Shown here piece by piece: positions 9,027 through 19,092 of a DNA stretch of 64,000 nucleotides (positions are counted from its first letter, which is position 1; each line of letters starts with the position of its first letter). A program made the translations under genes and the position numbers. This DNA is from Algimonas ampicilliniresistens (GTDB taxonomy: Bacteria > Pseudomonadota > Alphaproteobacteria > Caulobacterales > Maricaulaceae), in the NCBI RefSeq assembly GCF_030159955.1, contig NZ_BSNK01000002.1, forward strand, positions 1-64,000, read 5' to 3'. The notes under the pieces are model-generated. The model was not told the origin of the DNA, ran no database searches, and saw nothing but the letters and a program-made list of their open reading frames with translations.

Positions 9027-11450
9027 CTAGAACGCTTCGCTCTCAGGCAGGAAGATTTCACGTTTTCCGCCAGACCCGGCTTCGCTAATCATGCCTTCCT
9101 GTTCCATCCGGTCGATTAGATCGGCGGCTCGGTTATAGCCGATGGAAAGACGGCGCTGAATATAGCTGGTTGAGGCCTTGCGGTCATTGGAGACAATCGC
9201 GACGGCTTGGTCGAACAAGGAATCACCGCTAGACCCGCCGCCTGCGACGGTTGGGTCATCAGATGGTCCTTCATCCCGATCCGTTGTGATATCTTCGAGG
9301 TAGGCTGGTGCGCCTTGAGCGCGGACGAAGTTGGCGACGCGTTCCACTTCAGAATCAGACACGAACGGCCCGTGATAGCGTTTGGGGCCTGTATCGCCGA
9401 GGAACAACATATCGCCTTTGCCAAGCAATTGCTCGCCGCCCATTTCGCCGAGAATGACGCGACTGTCGATTTTGGATCCAACGCGAAAACAGACTTTGGT
9501 TGGGAAGTTGGCTTTGATCGTGCCGGTGATGACATCAGTCGATGGGCGCTGCGTGGCGAGAATCATATGAATGCCAGCAGCGCGCGCCATTTGCGCTAGT
9601 CGCTGAACAGACCCTTCAATGTCTTTTTTGGCGACCATCATCAGGTCTGCCATCTCGTCGATGATCACGACGATATAAGGCATGGGCTCGAATTCGAATT
9701 CTTGTGTCTCAAAAACCGGCTCCCCCGATTCGTGATCGAAGCCCGTTTGAACCGTCTTGGACAAGGTCTCGCCGCGCGCTTTCGATTCGGCGACTTTTTC
9801 GTTGAAGCCTTCCATATTTCGCACGCCGATTTGGCTCATTTTGCGGTAGCGATCTTCCATCTCGCGCACGGCCCATTTCAACGCGACAACAGCTTTTTTC
9901 GGCTCTGTCACGACGGGCGCCAGCAGATGCGGCGCACCGTCATAAACGGAGAGCTCCAGCATCTTTGGATCGATCATGATGAATTTGCACTGTTCCGGCG
10001 TCAGCTTGTACATCAGGCTGAGGATCATGGAATTGACCGCGACCGATTTACCTGACCCGGTTGTACCTGCCACCAGCATATGCGGCATGGACGCCAGATC
10101 GGTGACGAAGGGCGCGCCGCCAATATCTTCGCCCATGATGAGCGGTAGACGGGCGTCGCTATTTTCAAACGCTTCAGATTCCAGCATTTGTCGCAACCAG
10201 ACGATTTCGCGCTTGCGGTTCGGCATCTCCACACCCAGCGCATTGCGACCGGGAACGACCGCGATTCGCGCAGATTTTGCGCTCATATTTCGAGCAATGT
10301 CAGAGGCAAGATTGATCACGCGCGAGGACTTCACACCGGGCGCTGGTTCGAATTCAAATAGAGTGACGACTGGACCTGGACGGACATCGCCCATTTCACC
10401 TTCGACGCCATAATCGCCCATGACGCGGTGCAACTGGTCGGATTGGCGCTGCAACATACCCTCATCACGCACGGTGCTGCGCGGCGGTGGAGCCTTAAGT
10501 AAATCAGGCGTGGGTAAGACAAACCCCGTGGCCGCCGAGAAATCGAATTCCGGAGCACCACGTTTTGGATTGGTGACCTTACGGGCCACCGACTTAGGCT
10601 TGGACTTTGGTTTCGGTTTAGGCGCTGGAGCCACAGATACGGGCGCGGGGACGGGTGCAGGCGCGGGCGTGAAAGACGGGGCATCAGGGATCGTGCGGAC
10701 CCCGACAGTCTCGGTGTCTAGCTCACCTTCATAGGATTTTCGGAAGATCCTGACCAACCAAGCCGCCATGGCATCGACCCCAACGCGGACATAAGCCCAG
10801 ACCAGACCGGCTGCATCGAGGATGTCGACTACGTCTCGACGAACGAGGCCAAGATGCCGCGCGAGACATACACCAAATCCGAGGAACGTGACCAAAGCGA
10901 CGATACCGCCTGACAGGGGAATATTAAAATGAACGAGCCAGCGCCTCATCCCGAAATGCATCAGGTCGCCGAACCAACCCCCCAACCCAGAGCCCATCGG
11001 CCAGCTTTGCGGGATCGGAAAGGCAGACAGGGTTGCCGTGCCTAATAGGACAGCCCCCATATATATCAGCGCGCGTCCAGCGCGATCACGTCTTGTCTGA
11101 AGACGAACCGTGCGGCGCAGCAACCGGCGGACACCAGAAATCATCATCAGGCAACTGGCCAGCAACCCGCCCCAACCCAGAGTTTGCATCAACACATTGG
11201 CGACCCAAGCACCCGGCGCGCCGAACGCATTGCCGATACCGCCGACGCCCGCTGTGTCCATCGTCGCGTCGAACGGCGAGTAAGTTAGTTGGATGATCAT
11301 CAACATCCCGCCCAGCCCAATCATCGACAGGGCGCTGACGGCGCGCTTCCACGCACTGGCTTCTGCCTGCGTCACCGCATCCATCATCGCCTGGATCGCT
11401 TCCGGCGAATATTCCTCATAAGGGGCGGTGGCGGCAGGGGGCGGCGTCAT
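9027..11450 (-). CDS. ftsK: DNA translocase FtsK
   Basis: The 807-residue protein has an N-terminal membrane part with four hydrophobic helices, a proline- and lysine-rich linker (about residues 250-300), and a motor domain with Walker A GTTGSGKS and Walker B VIIDEMADLMM. The C-terminal winged-helix gamma domain reads DRKASTSYIQRRLSIGYNRA. It anchors at the septum, pumps DNA and activates Xer recombination at dif. ATG at 11450 is chosen because an upstream in-frame start would overlap the divergent gene and add a non-conserved N-terminus. The linker is short compared with E. coli, as usual in alphaproteobacteria. Confidence 0.95.
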   Translation of the reverse strand: MTPPPAATAPYEEYSPEAIQAMMDAVTQAEASAWKRAVSALSMIGLGGMLMIIQLTYSPFDATMDTAGVGGIGNAFGAPGAWVANVLMQTLGWGGLLASCLMMISGVRRLLRRTVRLQTRRDRAGRALIYMGAVLLGTATLSAFPIPQSWPMGSGLGGWFGDLMHFGMRRWLVHFNIPLSGGIVALVTFLGFGVCLARHLGLVRRDVVDILDAAGLVWAYVRVGVDAMAAWLVRIFRKSYEGELDTETVGVRTIPDAPSFTPAPAPVPAPVSVAPAPKPKPKSKPKSVARKVTNPKRGAPEFDFSAATGFVLPTPDLLKAPPPRSTVRDEGMLQRQSDQLHRVMGDYGVEGEMGDVRPGPVVTLFEFEPAPGVKSSRVINLASDIARNMSAKSARIAVVPGRNALGVEMPNRKREIVWLRQMLESEAFENSDARLPLIMGEDIGGAPFVTDLASMPHMLVAGTTGSGKSVAVNSMILSLMYKLTPEQCKFIMIDPKMLELSVYDGAPHLLAPVVTEPKKAVVALKWAVREMEDRYRKMSQIGVRNMEGFNEKVAESKARGETLSKTVQTGFDHESGEPVFETQEFEFEPMPYIVVIIDEMADLMMVAKKDIEGSVQRLAQMARAAGIHMILATQRPSTDVITGTIKANFPTKVCFRVGSKIDSRVILGEMGGEQLLGKGDMLFLGDTGPKRYHGPFVSDSEVERVANFVRAQGAPAYLEDITTDRDEGPSDDPTVAGGGSSGDSLFDQAVAIVSNDRKASTSYIQRRLSIGYNRAADLIDRMEQEGMISEAGSGGKREIFLPESEAF

Positions 11451-11597
11451 CTGGGGTCCGAAACTAGAGTAGCAGGTTAATGAAAGGTGACGCCAAGGCG
11501 TAAAGGGGGCGTTAAAGCCGGATGCATCCTTGTGGACGAATTGCCGCCCGCGAAAGCCACTTTCCATGCGACCGTTGCGGGCTTAGGTCTCTCGATT

Positions 11598-12797
11598 ATG
11601 AGCGAACACACGCAAATCGCCGTCATTGGTGCGGGCTTGTCAGGATTATTGTCAGCCTTGGCCCTATCGGACCCGGAGCATGGGGCCGGTCGAGAGGTCA
11701 TCCTGATTGATGCTAAGCCGATTGATCGAAGTGAAACGGATGGTCGAGCAACGGCTCTTACCCCGTCCGCCATGCGCGCGCTCACACGGTTGGGCGTCGA
11801 GGAGGTAGACGCGACGCCGATTCTTGGCATGCGCGTGGGCGAAGGTGAAGCTGACACGCCATGGCAGTTTGAACTGCCAGAACGGGACGACGAACCGCTG
11901 GCTTTCAATGTCGAGAATGAGCGTCTGAGGACGTCAATATTGGCACGTTTGAAGACAAGGCCCGTGAAGATCCGAGATAATGTTCGGGTCGACACTCTAT
12001 CTCAAAACGGCTCCGTCAATCTGATGTTGAGCGATGGTACTCAGCTCACGGCGGATCTGGTTGTGGCCGCAGATGGCCGCAACAGTGCGACACGCCGGAT
12101 GGCAGGCCTATCCGTCTCGCGATCTGATTTCGGCCAGCATGCTTTGGTCACGACCGTGATCCATGCAGAGCCACATGAAGGCATAGCGTTACAGCGCTTT
12201 CAGCCCGTGGGCGCTGTCGCCAGCCTGCCCTTCGCAACGACGAAAGCGGGCCACCGCTCGCAGATCGTCTGGTCTGACAGATCCGAAGCGATAACCGCAG
12301 CTCGCGCTCTACCTGAAGAGGCGTTGATCGCCCTGATTGATGACCGTCTGTGGGGCGCCTTGGACGTCACCGGGCTAGATATGCCCGTCCAGAGCTATCC
12401 ACTCATCGGCCAACGGAGCGAAGCGCTCAGCCGAGGACGCGTCGCTCTTATTGGCGATGCGGCGCGCGTCATCCACCCGCTTGCGGGTCAAGGCTTCAAT
12501 CTCGGTATCCGTGATATTGGTGCGCTGGTTGAGGGTGTCCGCGAGGCCGTCTCGACAGGGCAGGATATCGGCACAGCAGGTTTGATCGGTTATGAGCGGT
12601 GGCGCCGAGCAGATGAAACCATGCTGGCGACGTTGACAACATCGCTGGCGACCGCCCCAACACGCGGCCCACTATCTCTGCTTGGTCATGCCCGCCGTGC
12701 CGCCTTTGCCGCTATTGACGACATGCCCGCCCTCCACATGCTCATTCGCCGCGAAGCCGCCGGGGAAACGGGCGAGCGACCGACTTTGTTGCGTTAA
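11598..12797 (+). CDS. UbiH/UbiF/COQ6-family FAD-dependent hydroxylase (ubiquinone biosynthesis)
   Basis: The 399-residue flavoprotein shows the dinucleotide-binding motif IAVIGAGLSGLL at the N-terminus, the DG motif VVAADGRNSATRR near residue 155 and the FAD-ribityl motif ALIGDAARVIHPLAGQGFN near residue 285. This pattern is that of the aromatic-ring monooxygenases hydroxylating polyprenyl phenol intermediates of ubiquinone. Which ring position is modified cannot be told from sequence. ATG at 11598 is chosen because residues upstream are not family-like and would overlap the ftsK promoter region. It is divergent from ftsK and overlaps recF tail-to-tail by 4 bp. Confidence 0.85.
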   Translation: MSEHTQIAVIGAGLSGLLSALALSDPEHGAGREVILIDAKPIDRSETDGRATALTPSAMRALTRLGVEEVDATPILGMRVGEGEADTPWQFELPERDDEPLAFNVENERLRTSILARLKTRPVKIRDNVRVDTLSQNGSVNLMLSDGTQLTADLVVAADGRNSATRRMAGLSVSRSDFGQHALVTTVIHAEPHEGIALQRFQPVGAVASLPFATTKAGHRSQIVWSDRSEAITAARALPEEALIALIDDRLWGALDVTGLDMPVQSYPLIGQRSEALSRGRVALIGDAARVIHPLAGQGFNLGIRDIGALVEGVREAVSTGQDIGTAGLIGYERWRRADETMLATLTTSLATAPTRGPLSLLGHARRAAFAAIDDMPALHMLIRREAAGETGERPTLLR

Positions 12798-13906
12798 CCC
12801 GTCTGCTCGGTGACCGCACCGCCGCTGACCTCAAACCATTGCGCCTGCGCCCCGAAGTCCGAAAAAAGCGACTGGTCCGTGCCCGTCATGAAAACCTGAA
12901 GGCCGAGATCGATCAATTCCTCTGACAGGGCGCGGCGGCGCTCTGAGTCCAGGTGGGCGGCCACTTCGTCGAGTAGAAGGATAGGTGAGCGCGTCACTTG
13001 AGCCCGGGCATGAGCAAGGATCAGCCCGATCAGCAGCGCCTTCTGCTCACCCGTCGAACAAAGGGCCGCGGCCATCGCTTTACCTTGATGCACGACTTTG
13101 ACTTCGGATCGATGCGGCCCCGTCAGGGAACGCCCGGCGCGGCGGTCTATTGGCCGTGTCTCTGCCAAACGCTCACGGAAGTCACTTTCCGCATCATCTA
13201 GATAGATGCCATCTTGAAGAAGGGCCTCGACGGTTCCCTCAATAGCGATCTCCGCTTGCGGAAAGGCCGATGCGCTACGCTCCATGATCGCCTCCCTTAA
13301 TCGCTCGATCGTATCGACGCGGGTCTTAGCGATGCGTGCACCGCAGGCCGCCATGTCAGCCTCTAGCGCGTCATACCAACTGGCATCAGAGATGCCGTCA
13401 GACAGCAGTCGATTGCGTTCAGACCGGGCCTTTTCATAGCGCAAGCTGGCCACACCGTGAGACGGCTCAAAAGCGAGCGCTAAACGGTCGAGGAATTTCC
13501 GGCGGTCGCTTTCCGGTCCCGCGAACAACCGGTCCTGCACCGGGGTCAGCCATTGGACCGTGAGCAATTCGGCGAGTTGTGATGCCGTGGCATTGGTCTG
13601 ATTGATGCGGACTGCGCGGCGGCGCGGACTATCGGGCAGCTGACCGACGGAAATGCGCGTGCCTTCATCTAGCTCAGCATTGACGCCCCAAGCGGGTGCG
13701 GTTCGACCGTGCTCAACTCGGGCGAGCGCATCAATCCCAGCCCCGCGCAAACCCCGGCCCGGAGACAGGAGGGAGACCGCTTCCATGAGGTTTGTTTTGC
13801 CCGCACCATTCGCGCCAAACAGCACAATCGGTCCAGGCGAAAGGTCTAGATCAAGCCGGTCATAAGACCGGAAATCCGTCAAACGTAGAGAGGCGAGTGC
13901 CGCCAT
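12794..13906 (-). CDS. recF: DNA replication and repair protein RecF
   Basis: The 370-residue SMC-like ATPase carries Walker A GANGAGKTNLMEAV near residue 33, the signature-like region SGLTGPHRSEV (here SLTGPHRSEVKV) and Walker B PILLLDEVAAHLD near residue 310. RecF with RecO and RecR loads RecA at single-strand gaps. It starts 9 bp after dnaN, the classic dnaN-recF arrangement, so the two are almost certainly co-transcribed. Here the pair is not directly linked to dnaA or gyrB inside the window. Confidence 0.95.
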   Translation of the reverse strand: MAALASLRLTDFRSYDRLDLDLSPGPIVLFGANGAGKTNLMEAVSLLSPGRGLRGAGIDALARVEHGRTAPAWGVNAELDEGTRISVGQLPDSPRRRAVRINQTNATASQLAELLTVQWLTPVQDRLFAGPESDRRKFLDRLALAFEPSHGVASLRYEKARSERNRLLSDGISDASWYDALEADMAACGARIAKTRVDTIERLREAIMERSASAFPQAEIAIEGTVEALLQDGIYLDDAESDFRERLAETRPIDRRAGRSLTGPHRSEVKVVHQGKAMAAALCSTGEQKALLIGLILAHARAQVTRSPILLLDEVAAHLDSERRRALSEELIDLGLQVFMTGTDQSLFSDFGAQAQWFEVSGGAVTEQTG

Positions 13907-13915
13907 CCAATCGGC

Positions 13916-15019
13916 TTAGACCCGCAGCGGCATCAGCACGAAGAGTGCATGTTCATCTTCCGAATCGGTGACAAGCGCAGGCGATGAGGCGGAATCGAGC
14001 ATGAAGGTCGCGTCCTGACCTTCGATCTGTCCCGCGACGTCAAGGAGGTATTTGGCGTTGAAGCCGATTTCCATTGCATCATCATCGTAATTGACCGGAA
14101 GATCTTCGCGAGCTTGGCCTGACTCTGGGTTATTGACCGACAAGGCCAAATTGCTGTCCGCGAGGGAGAGCTTAACCGAGCGGGACTTTTCAGCCGAAAT
14201 CGTCGCAACCCGGTCAACCGCTGAGGCGAACACCTTATTGTCGAGCACGAGCTCTTTGGTGTTGGTGCGCGGGATTACGCGCTCATAGTCTGGGAATGTG
14301 CCGTCGATGAGTTTCGACGTCAGCACCACCGTGCCCGTCGTAAATCGAATTTTGGATTCAGAGACGGCGACGGCTACATCGGAGTCGGTGCCGTCAATCA
14401 GCCGGCGAAGCTCTGCAACAGTTTTGCGCGGGATAATCACGCCCGGCATATCGTCCGCGCCGTTCGGCAAGCTTTGTTCCGCCAAGGCCAAACGGTGACC
14501 ATCCGTGGCAACCGCGCGTAGCAACCCATCACGGGCGTGCAGATAAATGCCGTTGAGATAATAGCGCGTCTCTTCCGTGCTGATCGCAAATTTCGTCTTA
14601 TCAATCAGACGCGACAGATCAGACGCGGGAAGAGTGAACTCATTGGAGAACCCGTCCGCCGTCATTTTGGGGAAATCGCCAGAGGGCAGCAATGGTAGCG
14701 TGAAATGGGCCGACCCCGCATCAACATCCAAACGATCATCGGAATTGATCGTCAGTTGGACTTGCGCGCCGTCCGGCAATTTACGGACAATGTCGTAAAG
14801 CGTGTGCGCAGGGGCGGTCACTTGCCCCGGTGCATCCACGCCCGCTTCAACCGATTCGGACACTTCGATATCCAGATCGGTGGCAACTAGCGTCAGTCGC
14901 CCATTGTCGCCGCCCATCAAGACATTGGACAAGATCGGGATCGTGTTGCGTCGTTCCACGACCGACTGGACATGGGATAGTCCGGTGAGAAGCGCGCTGC
15001 GTTCGAGGGTGAGTTTCAT
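13916..15019 (-). CDS. dnaN: DNA polymerase III beta sliding clamp
   Basis: The 367-residue protein is full length for the three-domain clamp. It begins MKLTLERSALLTGLSHVQSV, includes YYLNGIYLH and ATDGHRLA in the middle domain, and ends with the clamp-typical FVLMPLRV. It encircles DNA and tethers polymerase III and other clamp-binding proteins. It heads a two-gene unit with recF. The 105-bp gap to the upstream DUF2147 gene would hold its promoter; an 11-bp palindrome TTGACCGTCAA lies there. Confidence 0.97.
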   Translation of the reverse strand: MKLTLERSALLTGLSHVQSVVERRNTIPILSNVLMGGDNGRLTLVATDLDIEVSESVEAGVDAPGQVTAPAHTLYDIVRKLPDGAQVQLTINSDDRLDVDAGSAHFTLPLLPSGDFPKMTADGFSNEFTLPASDLSRLIDKTKFAISTEETRYYLNGIYLHARDGLLRAVATDGHRLALAEQSLPNGADDMPGVIIPRKTVAELRRLIDGTDSDVAVAVSESKIRFTTGTVVLTSKLIDGTFPDYERVIPRTNTKELVLDNKVFASAVDRVATISAEKSRSVKLSLADSNLALSVNNPESGQAREDLPVNYDDDAMEIGFNAKYLLDVAGQIEGQDATFMLDSASSPALVTDSEDEHALFVLMPLRV

Positions 15020-15124
15020 GATGAATGAGCCGTTTGGAAAAGACCTTTGACGGTCAACTTTAATGAAAAATGCAGATTTTGGAAGCGCTAGACAACGAAA
15101 ACCACGTCAGGATTATCTACAGGC

Positions 15125-15577
15125 CTATTCCGTTAGGGTAGCGGGCGTCTCTACGCGCGTCCAGCGTTGCGTCTGGCAGAGGAAGGCGATGCAGCCTTTA
15201 ACCTTCAAGACGTTGGGATCGTCATCCACGCGAATCGAGCTTTTGTAACTCTTTCCATCTTCGGGATTATAAATTCGGCCCTTTTTCCATTTATCGTCGT
15301 CACGCTCAAAGCCGTGAAGCATGACAAGTCCGATGATGGGTTTGTCGCGAAGATCTGGGTCCGAATTATTAACGTCCGTGGTCGGTTCTCCTGACGGAAT
15401 TTCCGCCGTCTCAATAACGCCGCAGGGTGACGCGTCACCGCAATCGACAATCCGAACCGTCGCCGTCCCCTCTTCCGTCAGCCAGACGCCGTAAACTGAA
15501 TTCGAGGCAAAGGCGGGCGCCGACATGGTGAACAAGAACAGGGCGAGTAGAACAGAGACGAGAAAAGCGTTTTTCAT
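15125..15577 (-). CDS. Secreted DUF2147 family protein
   Basis: The 150-residue protein has a clear Sec signal peptide (cleavage near APAFAS, about residue 25). The mature part follows the DUF2147 pattern: GVWLTEEGTATVRIVDCG, a central LRDKPIIGLVMLHGF, then GRIYNPEDGKSYKSSIRV and a terminal VKGCIAFLCQTQRWTRV. Four cysteines in two pairs could form periplasmic disulfides. The family is widespread in Gram-negative bacteria without a defined biochemical role. It is read in the same direction as dnaN-recF but a 105-bp gap argues for separate transcription. Confidence 0.85.
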   Translation of the reverse strand: MKNAFLVSVLLALFLFTMSAPAFASNSVYGVWLTEEGTATVRIVDCGDASPCGVIETAEIPSGEPTTDVNNSDPDLRDKPIIGLVMLHGFERDDDKWKKGRIYNPEDGKSYKSSIRVDDDPNVLKVKGCIAFLCQTQRWTRVETPATLTE

Positions 15578-15723
15578 AATCTCGCTTTCGACTCTACAAG
15601 CGACAGCGTCAAATCTTCAACGCATCAGCGCGCTTGACCAGGCGCGCACCCTCACCTATCTGTTGTCCATCAGCCGTCCGGCTGTTCCGTGTGAGTTTGC
15701 CGTTCTTGGCGCGAGCGCGATCT

Positions 15724-15752
15724 AAGGCTTAGCCTTTCCCACCCGATATAAT
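15724..15752 (+). promoter_or_regulatory. Candidate -10 element and palindrome upstream of rho
   Basis: A perfect TATAAT lies at 15747-15752, 45 bp before the rho start, but no good -35 box is found at 16-18 bp. In that place is the 13-bp palindrome AAGGCTTAGCCTT (15724-15736), which could be an operator or a factor site. The call rests on the -10 match and position only. Confidence 0.35.
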
Positions 15753-15797
15753 AGCCGCGCAGGGTCCTCCTGTGTTGTGCCCTTCAAAGACTAAAAC

Positions 15798-17090
15798 ATG
15801 ACCGTCGATACACCCGTAGACCAGCTTGAAACGATTTCGCTGGACGATCTCAAACAAATGAAACCTGGCGAGCTGAACCGCTTCGCTGAACAAGTCGGGA
15901 TCAAAAACCCTGGCTCCATGCGCAAACAAGATATTTTCTATCAAGTCCTCAAAGACTTAGCCGAACGCGGCGTACTCGTGCGTGGGCGCGGCGTACTGGA
16001 AGTGCTGCAGGACGGCTTCGGCTTTCTGCGCGCGCCGGAAGCCAACTATCTGGCTGGCCCTGACGATATTTATGTCAGTCAAAAAGATATTCGCCAATTC
16101 GGCTTGCGCACTGGCGATACAATCTCTGGCCTGCTTGATGCGCCCAAGGGTGATGAGCGTTATTTCGCTCTGAATAAATCCGAAGAAATCAACTTCTCTA
16201 CGCCCGAACAGGCACGGATGAAGGCGCACTTCGATAATCTGACGCCGCTCTATCCCGATCAGCGTTTCAAGATGGAACTCGAAGATCCGACGGCGAAAGA
16301 TACGTCCGGTCGCGTCATCGATATCGTCGCCCCCATCGGTAAAGGCCAGCGCGCCTTGATCGTCGCGCCGCCGCGGACCGGTAAAACCGTTCTACTGCAG
16401 AACATCGCGCACTCTATCGAGAAAAATCACCCGGAATGTTACGTCATGGTCCTACTGATCGACGAACGTCCCGAAGAAGTGACCGACATGCAGCGCTCCG
16501 TGAAGGGCGAGGTGGTTTCCTCGACCTTTGACGAACCGGCCACGCGCCACGTGCAAGTCGCAGAGATGGTGATCCAGAAAGCCAAGCGCTTGGTTGAGAG
16601 CGGTAAGGATGTTGTCATCCTGCTCGATTCGATCACCCGTTTGGGCCGCGCCTACAACACTGTCGTGCCAAGCTCTGGTAAAGTGCTGACCGGTGGTGTG
16701 GACGCCAACGCCCTGCAACGCCCAAAGCGCTTCTTTGGTGCCGCCCGAAACATCGAGGATGGCGGCTCACTGACTATTATCGCGACCGCACTGATCGAGA
16801 CCGGCTCCAAGATGGACGAAGTTATCTTCGAGGAATTCAAAGGAACGGGTAACTCGGAAATCATTCTCGATCGGAAAGTCGCGGACAAGCGCATCTTCCC
16901 AGCCATCGACGTGACTAAGTCCGGCACGCGGAAAGAAGAACTCTTGGTGCCGCCAGCGGAACTGACCAAGACCTACATCCTGCGCCGCATCCTGAACCCA
17001 ATGGGCACGATGGACGCGATTGAGTTCCTGCTCGGCAAGCTCAAAGATACGAAGTCAAATGGCGACTTCTTCGATTCTATGAATACTTAA
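15798..17090 (+). CDS. rho: Transcription termination factor Rho
   Basis: The 430-residue protein contains the Rho N-terminal helical domain ([20 protein letters not shown]), the cold-shock-like RNA-binding domain with [20 protein letters not shown], and the RecA-like motor with Walker [13 protein letters not shown] near residue 195 and Walker [17 protein letters not shown]. The Q-loop/R-loop segment [12 protein letters not shown] is intact. It is a hexameric RNA helicase that ends transcription of untranslated RNAs. There is no long acidic or arginine-rich insertion as found in some Actinobacteria. Confidence 0.98.
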   Translation: MTVDTPVDQLETISLDDLKQMKPGELNRFAEQVGIKNPGSMRKQDIFYQVLKDLAERGVLVRGRGVLEVLQDGFGFLRAPEANYLAGPDDIYVSQKDIRQFGLRTGDTISGLLDAPKGDERYFALNKSEEINFSTPEQARMKAHFDNLTPLYPDQRFKMELEDPTAKDTSGRVIDIVAPIGKGQRALIVAPPRTGKTVLLQNIAHSIEKNHPECYVMVLLIDERPEEVTDMQRSVKGEVVSSTFDEPATRHVQVAEMVIQKAKRLVESGKDVVILLDSITRLGRAYNTVVPSSGKVLTGGVDANALQRPKRFFGAARNIEDGGSLTIIATALIETGSKMDEVIFEEFKGTGNSEIILDRKVADKRIFPAIDVTKSGTRKEELLVPPAELTKTYILRRILNPMGTMDAIEFLLGKLKDTKSNGDFFDSMNT

Positions 17091-17147
17091 GGCCTGTACA
17101 CCCAGTAAGGTCTGCCGCGCAGCGGCTGCTAAGGCCCGTCAAAGGCG

Positions 17148-17175
17148 AGCACCCCTTCGGGGGTGCTTTTTCTTT
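17148..17175 (+). terminator. Intrinsic terminator after rho
   Basis: The perfect 8-bp stem AGCACCCC / GGGGTGCT closes a TTCG tetraloop and is followed by TTTTTCTTT. It lies 58 bp after the rho stop and reads in the rho direction, facing the convergent valine operon. Confidence 0.85.
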
Positions 17176-17178
17176 GGG

Positions 17179-18054
17179 CTACAAGCTCCCGTCGATCAAT
17201 TTCATCACGCCGGAAAAATCCAAACCGCCCTCGCCTGCCGCTTCCATCAGCGCATAGAGCGCCTCAGCCTGCGCACCCAGTGGCGTCGCCGCGCGAGCAG
17301 TCGACGCGGCTTCTTTGGCTAGGCGTAGATCCTTAAGCATCATCGCGGCGGCAAAGCCCGGCTGGTAATTGCGATTAGACGGCGCACTTTCAACCGGGCC
17401 GGGGGCCGGGCAATAGCTGGTCATCGACCAATTCTGACCAGAGGCCGTGCTAGAAATATCGAAGAAGGTTTGCGCGTCGAGGCCGAGTTTGTTCGCGAGG
17501 TTGAACGCTTCGCACGTCCCGATCATATGAATGCCGAGCAGCATATTGTTACAGATTTTCGCGACCTGACCATTGCCTGCGTCGCCCGCATGGAACACAT
17601 TCTTTCCCATAATCTCAAGCAGCGGTTTAGCGCCCGCAAAGGCCTCTGCAGTTCCGCCACACATGAAGGTCAGCGTACCTTCCGTAGCCCCTTTGACCCC
17701 GCCCGACACCGGCGCATCAATCATGGCGAAGCCACGTTCAGTCGCTTTGCCAATCACAGTCCGCGCACTGTCGACATCAACGGTTGAGCAATCGATCATC
17801 AATGTGCCTTTGTCGGCATGATCGAACACGTCGGCATAGACCGCCCGAACATGCGCACCGGCAGGTAGCATGGTCACAATTGCGTCTGCGCCAGAGACAG
17901 CCGCCTCAACTGTTTCAGCCTTCGCGCACCCGGCATCAACTGCTTTAGCCACGGCATCGGCTGACAGGTCAAACGCGCGCACATCATGATGTTTCGCGAG
18001 ATTGACGGCCATACCGCCGCCCATATTTCCCAGCCCGATGAATGCGATGATCAT
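17179..18054 (-). CDS. mmsB: 3-hydroxyisobutyrate dehydrogenase
   Basis: The 291-residue protein has the N-terminal NAD-binding motif IAFIGLGNMGGGMAVNL, the substrate-binding DAPVSGGVKGATEGTL and the catalytic lysine region GNGQVAKICNN typical of beta-hydroxyacid dehydrogenases of the 3-hydroxyisobutyrate branch. It oxidises 3-hydroxyisobutyrate to methylmalonate semialdehyde. It is the last gene of a four-gene valine catabolism operon, overlapping the hydrolase gene by 4 bp, which supports the specific assignment over other family members. Confidence 0.93.
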   Translation of the reverse strand: MIIAFIGLGNMGGGMAVNLAKHHDVRAFDLSADAVAKAVDAGCAKAETVEAAVSGADAIVTMLPAGAHVRAVYADVFDHADKGTLMIDCSTVDVDSARTVIGKATERGFAMIDAPVSGGVKGATEGTLTFMCGGTAEAFAGAKPLLEIMGKNVFHAGDAGNGQVAKICNNMLLGIHMIGTCEAFNLANKLGLDAQTFFDISSTASGQNWSMTSYCPAPGPVESAPSNRNYQPGFAAAMMLKDLRLAKEAASTARAATPLGAQAEALYALMEAAGEGGLDFSGVMKLIDGSL

Positions 18055-19091
18055 GGCAGAAACTCCTGACGTGGCTTGGCCGTCTGACGGAACATGCGTT
18101 CGATCTGCGCGTCGGTCACGGCGTCTAACGCATCATGCGACCACCCCGGATTACGGTCCTTGTCGATCAGTTGCGCCCGGATACCTTCGTAGAAATCCTG
18201 AATGGTCAGGAAATTGAGTGAGAGGTCGAGTTCCTGCGTCATCACCTGACGGAAATCCAGCGCAGCCCCCCGGCGCAGGGCCTCCAAAGTTGTCGCCAGA
18301 GCCATCGGACTTTTACGGCGAAGCAGCTTGGCTTGCAGCGCAGACCAATCGGATCCCTCCGCGTCGAGCGCCTTGAGAATATCTGAGACTGTGGCCTTTT
18401 CAAATGCCGCGACCGCTTCTGGAATACCCGCCCCTTCGGGCGACGTTTCGTTGAAGTCTGCTAAGACCGCTTCAACATCGTCGGCATTGCGAAGGGCCGC
18501 AATCAGCGCATCATGCGCGTTAGTTGGGACGAAATGTGTTGCAACGCCCAAGGTCACGCAATCTGCCGGCCCCAAACGAGCGCCGGTTAAACCGAGCCAG
18601 TTGCCGACAGCCAAAGAGCCGGAATGACCCAAACGCGGCAAGAAGTAAGTCCCGCCCACATCAGGGAAATACCCAATCCCGGTTTCCGGCATGGCGAACA
18701 AGGTCGTATCGCCCGCTACCCTATGTTTCCCATGCACGGACAAGCCGACACCGCCGCCCATGACAATCCCATCAATCAGCGCGATATAAGGTTTAGAATA
18801 GCGATGGATCAGCTCATTCAGCGCATACTCGACCCGCCAAAACATCTCGGCCCGACCGTCTTTAGCTTTCCCACTATCATGCAGCATGATGACATCACCG
18901 CCTGCACAGAACGCCCGATCCCCTGCGCCGTCAACCAGCACAGCCTTGACCGCATCATCATCTTGCCAGTCGAGTAAAGCCTCGGTCATGGCGACACACA
19001 TCTCTGTCGTTAGTGCGTTTAAGGCCGTCGGTCGATTGAGCGTGATCCGTCCAAGCGAGCCTTCGATGCAGGTCGTGATCTGGTCTCTCAT
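18051..19091 (-). CDS. 3-hydroxyisobutyryl-CoA hydrolase (crotonase fold)
   Basis: The 346-residue crotonase-fold protein has the oxyanion-hole segments CAGGDVIMLH and IALIDGIVMGGGVGLSVHG, and the MPETGIGYFPDVGG motif whose glutamate and aspartate are characteristic of HIBCH-type hydrolases rather than hydratases. It releases free 3-hydroxyisobutyrate from its CoA ester, feeding mmsB. It lies 1 bp after the acyl-CoA dehydrogenase gene and overlaps mmsB by 4 bp. If the hydratase for methacrylyl-CoA is a separate enzyme, it is not in this window. Confidence 0.9.
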   Translation of the reverse strand: MRDQITTCIEGSLGRITLNRPTALNALTTEMCVAMTEALLDWQDDDAVKAVLVDGAGDRAFCAGGDVIMLHDSGKAKDGRAEMFWRVEYALNELIHRYSKPYIALIDGIVMGGGVGLSVHGKHRVAGDTTLFAMPETGIGYFPDVGGTYFLPRLGHSGSLAVGNWLGLTGARLGPADCVTLGVATHFVPTNAHDALIAALRNADDVEAVLADFNETSPEGAGIPEAVAAFEKATVSDILKALDAEGSDWSALQAKLLRRKSPMALATTLEALRRGAALDFRQVMTQELDLSLNFLTIQDFYEGIRAQLIDKDRNPGWSHDALDAVTDAQIERMFRQTAKPRQEFLP

Positions 19092-19092
19092 G